Positions 1-7,196 of a stretch of 51,163 nt of DNA are shown one piece after another. The stretch covers positions 1 through 51,163 of the forward strand of contig JAISZL010000081.1 in assembly GCA_031269245.1 (NCBI GenBank). Direction: 5' to 3'. The number at the start of each line of letters is the position of its first letter. Within the stretch, counting starts at the first letter, position 1. The DNA comes from Synergistaceae bacterium. GTDB taxonomy: Bacteria > Synergistota > Synergistia > Synergistales > Synergistaceae. The position numbers and the translations under genes were made by a program. The notes beneath the pieces are model-generated. The model had not been told where the DNA came from, ran no database searches, and worked only from the letters and a program-made list of their open reading frames with translations.

Positions 1-588
1 GCCCACTCCGGCAAGCTGATTGAGAGCGGCATAAAGGCGGCGGCGGGGGTCAGGCTGCACAACATCATATCGGACGGCATAGCGCTGGACATAGACAGCG
101 ACATAGGGCTTCTGCACTCATTCTACAACGAAATGACGGGGACGTTCGACTCCGATATAGAAAAACAGATTTCCCAGTACGTCCACCTCGCCGACAACGC
201 CGCCGCGCTCCATATAGGGGCCAACGAGGGCGAGAACATGCTGCTGACCCTCGGCGCTCTCACCGCGGACGCGCTGGATATAAACGACCTGGACGTCCGC
301 ACGAGGGAGGAAGCCTCCCGGAGCATCACGAGGCTCGACAACGCCATAAGGCACGTATCGGCCCAGCGCGCCATCGTAGGGGCTCAGATCAGCCGCCTCG
401 GCAGCACGATATCGAACCTCGGCACGGCGTCGCTCAACCTGACGAATTCCAGGTCCCGCATAGCCGACGCGGATATCGCGAAGGAGATGATGGAGTTCAC
501 GAAACTCAACATAATTTCCAAGGCGGCGAACTCCATGCTGGCGCAGGCCAACCAGATCAACACGGGCGTGCTCACGCTTCTTGGCTGA
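1..588 (+). CDS. fliC: flagellin, 3' part (truncated by window edge)
   Basis: The reading frame is open from the first base, so only the last 195 residues are seen. Flagellin is the secreted subunit of the flagellar filament. The identification rests on the C-terminal D0 helix: residues near the end read SRIADADIAKEMMEFTK and then SMLAQANQINTGVLTLLG, the standard flagellin C-terminus that packs in the filament core. The helix just before it (RAIVGAQISRLGSTISNL) fits the D1 coiled-coil. No other flagellar gene is in the window, although a chemotaxis receptor lies at 45.4-47.5 kb, so the organism is probably motile. The family is certain. Which flagellin paralogue this is cannot be told. Confidence 0.95.
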   Translation, partial: AHSGKLIESGIKAAAGVRLHNIISDGIALDIDSDIGLLHSFYNEMTGTFDSDIEKQISQYVHLADNAAALHIGANEGENMLLTLGALTADALDINDLDVRTREEASRSITRLDNAIRHVSAQRAIVGAQISRLGSTISNLGTASLNLTNSRSRIADADIAKEMMEFTKLNIISKAANSMLAQANQINTGVLTLLG

Positions 589-803
589 TTCGCGGGCCGG
601 TGAAGGACTCGCGGCGCCACGCGCGGTCAACAGGCAGGACCTCGGGACTCCGCCCCGAACCCCGCTAAGGGACCAGTCCCCTTGATCCCGTTAGAGCCCG
701 CCTAATATCTTTTAATAGCAAAGACACAAACGCCAGTTTAACCATATTCAGCGATGTTTCAATAGAGACGTTCGCGGTTTTTCCTACGATCAGACTCGAC
801 AAT

Positions 804-985
804 GCGACAATTTGCCCAAATGTCGCATATAAACGGACCGCCTCAAGGGCAAGGAGGAGGTGGAAGTTGATCTGACTAGGATAATCGGATGTTGAACATT
901 ATGGGAAATCATTCACCCTATTCACAATACCGAGTGTTTATGTTATATTGCGTAACGCAAATGCGACATTTGGGCAAATTGTCGC
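804..985. repeat. 25-bp perfect inverted repeat pair flanking a promoter (dual operator candidate)
   Basis: Positions 804-828 and 961-985 are exact reverse complements over 25 bases. Each arm is also nearly self-complementary: outer hexamers GCGACA and TGTCGC enclose ATTTGCCCAAA, where TTTG pairs with CAAA after one bulged A. Their centres are 157 bp apart, close to 15 turns of B-DNA. The right arm starts a few bases after the predicted transcription start of the amidohydrolase gene and the left arm lies about 105 bp upstream of its -35 box. A 13-bp palindrome (TTGCGT-A-ACGCAA, 948-960) sits between the -10 box and the right arm. This looks like a two-site operator used for looping. The binding protein is unknown. 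Confidence 0.75.
921..949 (+). promoter_or_regulatory. sigma-70-type promoter for the amidohydrolase gene
   Basis: TTCACA (921-926), a 17-bp spacer and TATATT (944-949). The predicted start of transcription is near 956, inside or next to the 13-bp palindrome at 948-960 and just before the right operator-like arm at 961-985. The leader to the start codon would be about 135 nt. This is the only good promoter I see in the 500-bp gap behind the flagellin gene. Confidence 0.6.
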
Positions 986-1025
986 GTTTTGGGTAAGCGT
1001 TGGATATAGCTGTTCTTGTTCGTTT

Positions 1026-1044
1026 TAAATCAGCGCTTCCTTAA
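1026..1044 (-). repeat. solo end of the dispersed repeat family
   Basis: On the minus strand this reads TTAAGGAAGCGCTGATTTA. That is nearly the same as the left end of the complete element at 19172-19289 (TTAAGGAAACGCTGATTAA). No body of an element follows it. It lies in the leader of the amidohydrolase gene. Confidence 0.45.
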
Positions 1045-1090
1045 TTAATATAGATAATTCAGTTATAAAAAAACAAAAGGAGGTTGCGTA

Positions 1091-3025
1091 ATGAGGAGGA
1101 AGGATTGGATTCTGGGAGCGGGTATGGCGCTGATGATTTTCGTATTGATGGCCGGCGGCTGCGTCGTCGGCGGATCGGACGATTTGACGATCGCGGACAC
1201 GATTTATGTCAATGGAAACATCTATACCGTGGACGATGAATTTTCCAAAGCCACGGCGATCGCGGTGCGCGGAGGCAGACTTCTGTACGTAGGGGACACG
1301 GATACGGCGTCCCGCGACTACCGCGGAGCGGACACCACGGTAGTCGACCTGGAGGGAAAGACGGTCATACCGGGCATTATCGAAAATCACCTGCATTTTC
1401 AGAGCACTGGCATGATGGACCCTGACATTACGATCGATACTAACTGGCAGCTTAAGGCGACGATTCTGAAGAATGTAGGGGACAAAGCCGGGGAGCTTGG
1501 TCCAGGCGATGACAAATGGATCTATTCTTTTGGCTGGAACGAGGAATCGCCATATTGGGGTTTGGATCCGTTCACATTCGAACCGTTGGATGAACCGCCG
1601 TCACCGCCGACGAAGTCGGACCTTGACGACGTTGCTCCGGATAACCCCGTGTTCCTCGAGCGGACAGACGGGCACTCGGCGTGGTTGAACTCTAAGGCGC
1701 TTGAGTTATGCGAGATAACTAAGGATACGCCGGACCCGACGACGGATCCTAGTACTCCGTGGATCGTAAAAGACGCGCGGGGCGAATTAACGGGCATAAT
1801 CAAGGAAGCGGTCATGGCCAGCGCGCGCACGTATGTTCCTCTCTTCGGAACCGAAGAGGGAAAGATGACGATGTACAAGAAGGCGGAGGAGAAATTCTTG
1901 TCGCTCGGGCTCACCACCGTTGTGGATGCGGGGATCGGATACGCCGACGTCAAGATCTTGGATGATGCCTATAGGGATGGAACGCTCAAGGTGAGGGCGT
2001 ATGAGATGCTCTCGGCGGGCGATGAAGCGGAATTTATAGGCGACTACGGCAAACCCGTGAAGGATTTGTACGGCGGCAGATTCTCGGTCAACGCGGTAAA
2101 GATATACGCGGACGGCTCGCTCGGCTCCAGAACGGCCTGGCTTCTGGAGGATTACAGCGATGACCAAGGCAATACCGGCGCCGGGATATACACCTCGGAT
2201 CAGTTAAAAGCCGTGGTGAAAACGGCGAGCGATTACGGTTTTCAGGTCGGGACGCACGCAATAGGCGACAGGGCTGTGCGGGAGGTCATCGACGCGTATG
2301 AGGACGCTGTCGCCGTCGAAAAACTGCCTGAACGCAGGTTCAGAATCGAGCACTATTCCGTGGTGCAGCCGGACGATCTCGAAAGGGTTATCGAGCGGGG
2401 CATCATACCTTCGATTCAAGGCTACTTCGCGCCATCCGATCACACTATGGCGCCGGCTAGGCTTGGCGAGCGCGCTGCGCTGGCGTATACCTGGCGCACG
2501 ATGATCGATGAAGGCGCCAAAATAGCCAATGGTTCGGATTCACCGGTCGAAAACGTAAGCCCGTTCAGGGGCATTTACGCGGCGGTGACGAGACAGACCG
2601 CCGTGGACACGCTCCCGCCTAATGACCCGGAGGGGGGATGGTACCCCGACGAGAAGATCACGAGAGAGGAAGCCCTCAGGTCGTACACGAGCTGGGGCGC
2701 TCTCGCGATCTTCGCCGAGGATGACAGAGGCTCGCTGGAGGCGGGAAAGTACGCCGATTTTGTGGTCATCGACAGGGATTACATGGAATTCGAGGATGAT
2801 GCCGAACTACAAGATATAACGGTCCTTCAGACGTACCTCGGAGGAGAATTGGTCTATAATCGTCCTGACGACAGTATCGTGTCTGACGGTATCGCCGGCA
2901 GCGGGTTTTCGGCCGGGAAGCGGATCGGCCATCCGTTCCAGATCAGAGGCGATTGCCCGGATTGCGTGAGGGCGGCGAGGTCAGCGAGGTTGGCGAATTT
3001 GGTGAGTTCGGCAAAGGCTCAGTAA
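1091..3025 (+). CDS. amidohydrolase family 3 (YtcJ-like), probable lipoprotein
   Basis: A 644-residue metal-dependent hydrolase of the amidohydrolase superfamily (PF07969 type). The TIM-barrel metal ligands are visible: HLH at residues 100-102, the lysine in KIYADGSLGSR (K337), H389 in THAIGDRA, H421 in RIEHYSVV and D483 in NGSDSPVEN. The N-terminus is a signal sequence with a hydrophobic stretch (residues 8-23) ending in MAGGC, a plausible lipobox with Cys24, so the enzyme is probably exported and lipid-anchored. YtcJ-type enzymes are usually cytosolic. The substrate cannot be told; family members cleave N-formyl, N-acyl and cyclic amide compounds. AAAGGAGG lies 8 bases before the ATG. Codon use looks somewhat less GC-biased than in the neighbours, which may mean transfer. 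It is transcribed alone, convergent with the XRE gene. Confidence 0.9.
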   Translation: MRRKDWILGAGMALMIFVLMAGGCVVGGSDDLTIADTIYVNGNIYTVDDEFSKATAIAVRGGRLLYVGDTDTASRDYRGADTTVVDLEGKTVIPGIIENHLHFQSTGMMDPDITIDTNWQLKATILKNVGDKAGELGPGDDKWIYSFGWNEESPYWGLDPFTFEPLDEPPSPPTKSDLDDVAPDNPVFLERTDGHSAWLNSKALELCEITKDTPDPTTDPSTPWIVKDARGELTGIIKEAVMASARTYVPLFGTEEGKMTMYKKAEEKFLSLGLTTVVDAGIGYADVKILDDAYRDGTLKVRAYEMLSAGDEAEFIGDYGKPVKDLYGGRFSVNAVKIYADGSLGSRTAWLLEDYSDDQGNTGAGIYTSDQLKAVVKTASDYGFQVGTHAIGDRAVREVIDAYEDAVAVEKLPERRFRIEHYSVVQPDDLERVIERGIIPSIQGYFAPSDHTMAPARLGERAALAYTWRTMIDEGAKIANGSDSPVENVSPFRGIYAAVTRQTAVDTLPPNDPEGGWYPDEKITREEALRSYTSWGALAIFAEDDRGSLEAGKYADFVVIDRDYMEFEDDAELQDITVLQTYLGGELVYNRPDDSIVSDGIAGSGFSAGKRIGHPFQIRGDCPDCVRAARSARLANLVSSAKAQ

Positions 3026-3070
3026 AGCTGAATCTCGCAAGCCGCGGAAATGTACGAAGGCGCGCGGGGA

Positions 3071-3135
3071 GGTCTCTCTCGATTAAACCTCAGACCACGG
3101 GATCAAGACCGCGGTTCGAGGTTTAATGAGAGGCC
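3071..3135. terminator. large hairpin between convergent genes
   Basis: The arms ATTAAACCTC (3082-3091) and GAGGTTTAAT (3118-3127) match perfectly. An outer extension pairs GGTCTCTC (3071-3078) with GAGAGGCC (3128-3135), with one G-T pair. It lies 45 bp after the amidohydrolase stop and about 155 bp past the stop of the opposing XRE gene, so it could end transcription from both sides. There is no clean T run on either strand, so intrinsic termination is not certain. Confidence 0.5.
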
Positions 3136-3227
3136 TTCCTGTCGCGCCGTCAGTTCCAGAAGAGGTTGAAGTACGAGCCGCTGTCCCGGGGCGGACGAAG
3201 GCCCATTCCCGTCAGGAAGGGTTTGCC

Positions 3228-3270
3228 TTGAAGGTCTTTTAACTCCAGGCCCCTGATCGCTAATTTGTAT
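3228..3270. repeat. dispersed repeat, short form
   Basis: This 43-bp stretch lines up with 4140-4182: TTGAAGGTCTTTTAACTCC... against TTGAAATCTTTTAACCTC..., both ending in a version of GATTACGAATTGGTAT. The two short copies flank the XRE gene in the same orientation, one just past its stop and one in its 5' leader. Confidence 0.55.
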
Positions 3271-3289
3271 AACCCGCCCGGCGCCGCGT

Positions 3290-3994
3290 CTATGGATCCA
3301 GCAGCAGCATGTTGAGCTTTTTCATCGTCTTCAGCTCGACGTTGGTGAAGGAAAGCGCCTCGGGGGTTATCCTGCCCGGCGGCATGGGCGTCTCGGACAA
3401 CAGGAACTTCAGCGCGAACGGCGTGATCGGCCTGTACGAGATGCCGAACATGTAGCCCCATTTCAGCGCGTTGTAATGAAATTGGTTCAATACGCAGAAA
3501 TTCATCCTCTCCATGGAGTTCGCCTGGTTCACCATCGAGATGTACGTGACGAGATCGAACGCGTTCATCTCCCCCACGTAATAGAACTGGCATTTTTCGT
3601 GATCGTCGAATGACGGTATATCCATGTAGAACTCGCTTTCGAAGACGTTCCTCATGTCGTTGAACGAGAGCGTGAGAAGCGACAGCACGACGGATTTCTT
3701 GCGGCCGTCGTAGTAATAGACGTACAGTTCGTTGTGTGTCCCGAAGGGGTTGAGCGAAAATTTCGACTGAGCCGGAGGCCTGCAACGGTAGTTGACGAGC
3801 TGATTTATCTCGACGTCAAGCGTCATGGCTAAATCGCACAGAGTGGCTATGTCGATGGAGATGTTGCCGTTTTCGTACTTTGACAGGGTTGATTTGCTCT
3901 TGTGGATCATTTGGGAAAGCTGCTCCAGCGACAGATTTTTCTGTTTGCGGAAAAAGTTTATTTTTTTGCCTACGTGAACAGAAATAGAGTCCAT
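3290..3994 (-). CDS. XRE-family transcriptional regulator with an unrecognised C-terminal domain
   Basis: A 234-residue protein. Residues 5-63 form a Cro/C1-type helix-turn-helix (VGKKINFFRKQKNLSLEQL, then SKSTLSKYENGN). The remaining 170 residues, rich in aromatic residues and methionine, match no domain I recognise. They may form a sensing or dimerisation domain. AAAGGA lies upstream of the ATG. The gene has its own near-consensus promoter (4272-4300) and a leader of about 270 nt. It is on the same strand as the corrinoid-methyltransferase module upstream but is separated from it by 350 bp, so it need not be in that operon. It could regulate that module, the amidohydrolase behind its paired operator sites, or itself. 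The targets are inference. Confidence 0.8.
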   Translation of the reverse strand: MDSISVHVGKKINFFRKQKNLSLEQLSQMIHKSKSTLSKYENGNISIDIATLCDLAMTLDVEINQLVNYRCRPPAQSKFSLNPFGTHNELYVYYYDGRKKSVVLSLLTLSFNDMRNVFESEFYMDIPSFDDHEKCQFYYVGEMNAFDLVTYISMVNQANSMERMNFCVLNQFHYNALKWGYMFGISYRPITPFALKFLLSETPMPPGRITPEALSFTNVELKTMKKLNMLLLDP

Positions 3995-4139
3995 GCCCGC
4001 ATCCTTTCAGAAAGAGCCGCACCTAGCACAAAACGCGGGCGCGGCTTGATATCGGCATAAACGAGTCAAGTATGTGATAACATCAGTTCGATTTCAATCG
4101 GGCGTTAATAAGGCGCCTGGCGGCGCATAAATACCCCCC

Positions 4140-4182
4140 TTGAAATCTTTTAACCTCAGGCACCTGATTACGAATTGGTATA
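4140..4182. repeat. dispersed repeat, short form
   Basis: TTGAAATCTTTTAACCTCAG followed by GCACCTGATTACGAATTGGTAT. The right part is the reverse complement of the left edge (ATACCAATTCG) of the longer copies at 9375 and 38751. The left part resembles the interior block of the copies at 19172, 22894 and 36035. It lies in the 5' leader of the XRE gene. Confidence 0.6.
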
Positions 4183-4271
4183 AAAAGGCTTGCGGGTTTG
4201 CTGTCCGCGACGCGGGAACGACACTTCACCGCAACGATGCGGCATAGCGTCACGCCAGTTAACTTGAAAAG

Positions 4272-4300
4272 ATTATAGTGGGCTTTTTTGTAAAAATCAA
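4272..4300 (-). promoter_or_regulatory. sigma-70-type promoter for the XRE gene
   Basis: On the minus strand: TTGATT, a 17-bp spacer, then a perfect TATAAT (4272-4277 as read on the plus strand). Transcription would start near 4265 and give a leader of about 270 nt before the start codon at 3994, with the short dispersed repeat inside it. Confidence 0.65.
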
Positions 4301-4344
4301 TTAAAACATTCGGTCTTCGACTAAATTTAAACTCAGCCCCCTCG

Positions 4345-5094
4345 CTATTCGGCGGTTATGATGCGGCCAGAGTAGTCGGCCGCGATCTTCTGTCCAGGGC
4401 GCGTCACCAGGAACCTCTCATCGTCCCACCTGCCGTCTATGAAATCCCTGAGCATACCGCTGTCCCCCCTGACCACGTCGAAGGCCGCCCCCAGGTAGGC
4501 CGCCGCGTCCTTCGTGTACTTCTCGTACTGAGGGAAGTCCATCTCGTCCCACTTTATGTACGCGCAGTGCTCGTAGCTGTCCGGCCACTCCTGCTCGATG
4601 AGGTATTGCGCCCCCTCCTCCCCGTAGCGCTCCGTGTATATGGCGCGGAGCGCGTTTTCGGATTCCTCCGACGGCATGAATGACGAGTTCTCTATCCACG
4701 ACGCGTTGTACCAGTACGTGCCGCGGTGCGAGTCGAAGTAATCCTGATAGGCCTCGTGGGAGCCGAGAAAGAGAGCTATGCAGTCGTGAGCCCTGGGGGT
4801 CACGACTGGGTACTTTTTCGAGCAGAGCCCCACCAGACTGTTTGAGCACAGCCCGTAGCCGAGGAGTATGGCGTCGAAATCGCGTTCCTTGTAATCGTAC
4901 CGCGACTTGTAAGTGTACAAGTCGTTTCCCGAGTCTATCCGCTCCAGCTCGCCCTGAAGCGCTTTTCGGAGCAGATCCGGGGTGCTGTGCAGCCCCTGCC
5001 GGATATAAGTGACGTCCAGATAGTTTTCGCAGGTGGCCGCGATCAGCGATATTTCCCTGAATAACACCTTACATGCGAGCATCTTCAATCTCAT
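4345..5094 (-). CDS. DUF1638 family protein
   Basis: A 249-residue cytosolic protein. The start MRLKMLACKVLFREIS, the segment FDAILLGYGLCSNSLVGL and the later PRAHDCIALFLGS match my memory of the DUF1638 family. These proteins are often encoded beside corrinoid-dependent methyltransferases in anaerobes. The conserved Cys/His-bearing motifs suggest a ligand or metal site, but no activity is known to me. I chose the ATG at 5094 over a TTG at 5133 because it gives the family N-terminus and has GAGAGGA upstream. It is the last gene of the module, 42 bp after the hydantoinase-type gene, and shares its operon with the methyltransferase. Confidence 0.75.
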   Translation of the reverse strand: MRLKMLACKVLFREISLIAATCENYLDVTYIRQGLHSTPDLLRKALQGELERIDSGNDLYTYKSRYDYKERDFDAILLGYGLCSNSLVGLCSKKYPVVTPRAHDCIALFLGSHEAYQDYFDSHRGTYWYNASWIENSSFMPSEESENALRAIYTERYGEEGAQYLIEQEWPDSYEHCAYIKWDEMDFPQYEKYTKDAAAYLGAAFDVVRGDSGMLRDFIDGRWDDERFLVTRPGQKIAADYSGRIITAE

Positions 5095-5136
5095 TCGCGC
5101 ACCCCATCCTCTCAAGTCCGAAAGAACAGACAATCC

Positions 5137-7146
5137 TCAGCCCGCGAGCGGCGAAAGATCGAGGGCTCCCGTGGCCGTGGCCGTCACTTTGTAGCCTATG
5201 TACACCCGGCCGAAATCGGTGTCTGCCGCGCTCTCGCGAGTCTCAACGGCGACGCTCACGTCCCTCTTTGACCCGCGCCTGACGGCCTCCTCGCGCGCCT
5301 TCGCGTCGGCCATCCGCTCCGCCTCGGCCTTCGCATCGTCCAATTTTTTGAAAACCAGCCTCTCCCCGCCGCCGTAGACTACGTATTTGTTCTGAGCCTG
5401 GTCGTAGACGACCTCTATCGTGACTGCCGCGAAAACCTTCGCCACTATCGCCCCGAGGGCGTTAGCTACCTTAGAGTATTCCGAAATGACGACTTTCGTC
5501 CCGAGAAACCGCCCTACGTCCTTGAGGAAAATGTGGGTCGGCGCCCCGACCCCAACCAGCGTCGCCGGTGTCGAGAACAAGCAGCTCAGGTATGAGCCGC
5601 CGCCGTTCTTGGCCTGCTCGTAGCTCCTGTATATCAGCTCCCGCGTCTGCTCGCTCAGGCCTTTTTCCCTCATATCTGGATACGCGTCTTCGATTAGTAC
5701 GCGAACAATATTATAATATAATTTTTTTTTCACTTCGTCATAGATTTTTTCGCAGAGCTCACGCGGGCTTGTTTTCAGCCGGCGCGCCATGATACCGACC
5801 CCCAGCTCCGAGGCTCGCGCGCTGTACCTGGCGAAGTCCCCGCGTATGTGCATGATGTCCGTCGGGGTCAGGCCGCAGCGCATTATGATGCCCTCGCGTA
5901 TCAATCGCTCCAGATGGGACTTCAGCACGATGTCCCCGAGCCTGCCGCTCAGTGCTCGCAAGCTCTGCGGACAATCGAGCAGCGCCGCGGCAGCGATTTT
6001 TTCGTTTTCATTGTACCTGCCTAAGAGGCTTATGTCCTTTATGCCGAGGTAAATATCCTTTTGAGGGCTTGCCGCGTACTCCAAGAGATCCTCTTCCTTC
6101 TCCAGGAGGGTGAGCAGCCCGGGGAAGCGGTGTGCCGCCATGCACAGCGGCATGACGCGTTCCTCGCCGATGACGGCGTCCCCGTCGGCTATGACTATCC
6201 CGCTGTCCCCTCCGAGGCCGAAGGTGTCCACGAAAAGCCCCTTTACGAATGTGTTCCATCCGCCTATCCTGACGCCGCTTTTGACCCTCTGCGGAACTCC
6301 GTCCCTCACGAAGGCGATGTCCGTGGTGGTCCCTCCCATGTCCACTATGACGCAGTTCCGCTCGTCGGTCAGCTCCATTGCCCCCATGACGCTCGCGACC
6401 GGGCCGCAGAGCAGCGTCTCGACGGGGCGGGTGGAGGTGAATCTTTCGGACATGAGGCTGCCGTCGCTTCTCACTATCACGAACGGCGCCTTGATGCCGC
6501 GGTCGCTCAGCGCTTTTTTCACCGCATCCAGAAAACCGGCGATCACCGTGATCAATTGAGCGTTCAAAAGCGCGCTGGCGCCGCGCTTCATGATGTTGTT
6601 CTCGGAGAAGAGCTCGTGAGCGCACACCACTGGGATTGGCGTCTCGCTTTCTATCATTTCGCGAGCCCGCTTCTCCAGCGTTCCGCCCGACTTCCTGGCG
6701 AACATCTCGACCAACCCGACCGCGTCGCACTCCTTGAGCTTGTCGTCGAGCAGCCTCCTGAATTTGTCCCAGTCCGGCGCCTGGACTACGACGCCCGTAG
6801 GCTTCGTCCTGCTCTCCACGTAGCAGAGAGCGTCGTCCCTGTTCAGGCCGTAGTCCGCGCCGACCCGTCTGACTGTGCCCTGGTCGATGCCGAACATGAC
6901 CAGCCGGGCCCTTCCCCCCTTGTTTTCCACGCACGCGTTAGTGGCCAGGGTGGTGGAGAGCGCTATCGCCTCGGCGCTCTCCACCAATTCCCTCGGCAGC
7001 TTGTCGAGGGCGCGCCCGATACCGCGCGACAGGTCGTCCTTCGTCGTGCCGGTCTTGGAGAACGCGGCTATCTTTCTCCTCTCGAAGTCGTAGACGACGG
7101 CGTCGGTGCAGGTGCCCCCCGTGTCAATTCCTATCCCTATCTTCAC
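5137..7146 (-). CDS. hydantoinase/oxoprolinase-family ATPase in a methyltransferase operon
   Basis: A 669-residue protein of the HyuA/oxoprolinase family. The ASKHA-fold nucleotide-binding motifs are visible: GIDTGGTCTDAVV (residues 6-18), VDMGGTTTDIAFV in the middle, and the later VGVGAPTHIF and SKVANALGAIVAK. N-terminal (Hydant_A_N) and central (Hydantoinase_A) domains are present. The C-terminal 100 residues are charged and not recognised. There is no HyuB partner gene, which true hydantoinases and oxoprolinases of this type usually need. Its place between mttB and DUF1638 genes suggests a role in corrinoid methyl transfer, possibly ATP-driven reactivation of oxidised corrinoid. That role is inference. 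The start is GTG with a weak ribosome site, so translational coupling to mttB upstream is likely. Confidence 0.8.
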   Translation of the reverse strand: MKIGIGIDTGGTCTDAVVYDFERRKIAAFSKTGTTKDDLSRGIGRALDKLPRELVESAEAIALSTTLATNACVENKGGRARLVMFGIDQGTVRRVGADYGLNRDDALCYVESRTKPTGVVVQAPDWDKFRRLLDDKLKECDAVGLVEMFARKSGGTLEKRAREMIESETPIPVVCAHELFSENNIMKRGASALLNAQLITVIAGFLDAVKKALSDRGIKAPFVIVRSDGSLMSERFTSTRPVETLLCGPVASVMGAMELTDERNCVIVDMGGTTTDIAFVRDGVPQRVKSGVRIGGWNTFVKGLFVDTFGLGGDSGIVIADGDAVIGEERVMPLCMAAHRFPGLLTLLEKEEDLLEYAASPQKDIYLGIKDISLLGRYNENEKIAAAALLDCPQSLRALSGRLGDIVLKSHLERLIREGIIMRCGLTPTDIMHIRGDFARYSARASELGVGIMARRLKTSPRELCEKIYDEVKKKLYYNIVRVLIEDAYPDMREKGLSEQTRELIYRSYEQAKNGGGSYLSCLFSTPATLVGVGAPTHIFLKDVGRFLGTKVVISEYSKVANALGAIVAKVFAAVTIEVVYDQAQNKYVVYGGGERLVFKKLDDAKAEAERMADAKAREEAVRRGSKRDVSVAVETRESAADTDFGRVYIGYKVTATATGALDLSPLAG

Positions 7147-7196
7147 CTCGGATCGCCACTCATTCCTGTTTGTCGAAGATCAAAAACCCCGGCGGT

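Noticed and set aside
5095-5133. Upstream TTG start of the DUF1638 gene
   Set aside because: It adds 13 residues without family resemblance; the ATG at 5094 gives the expected start.
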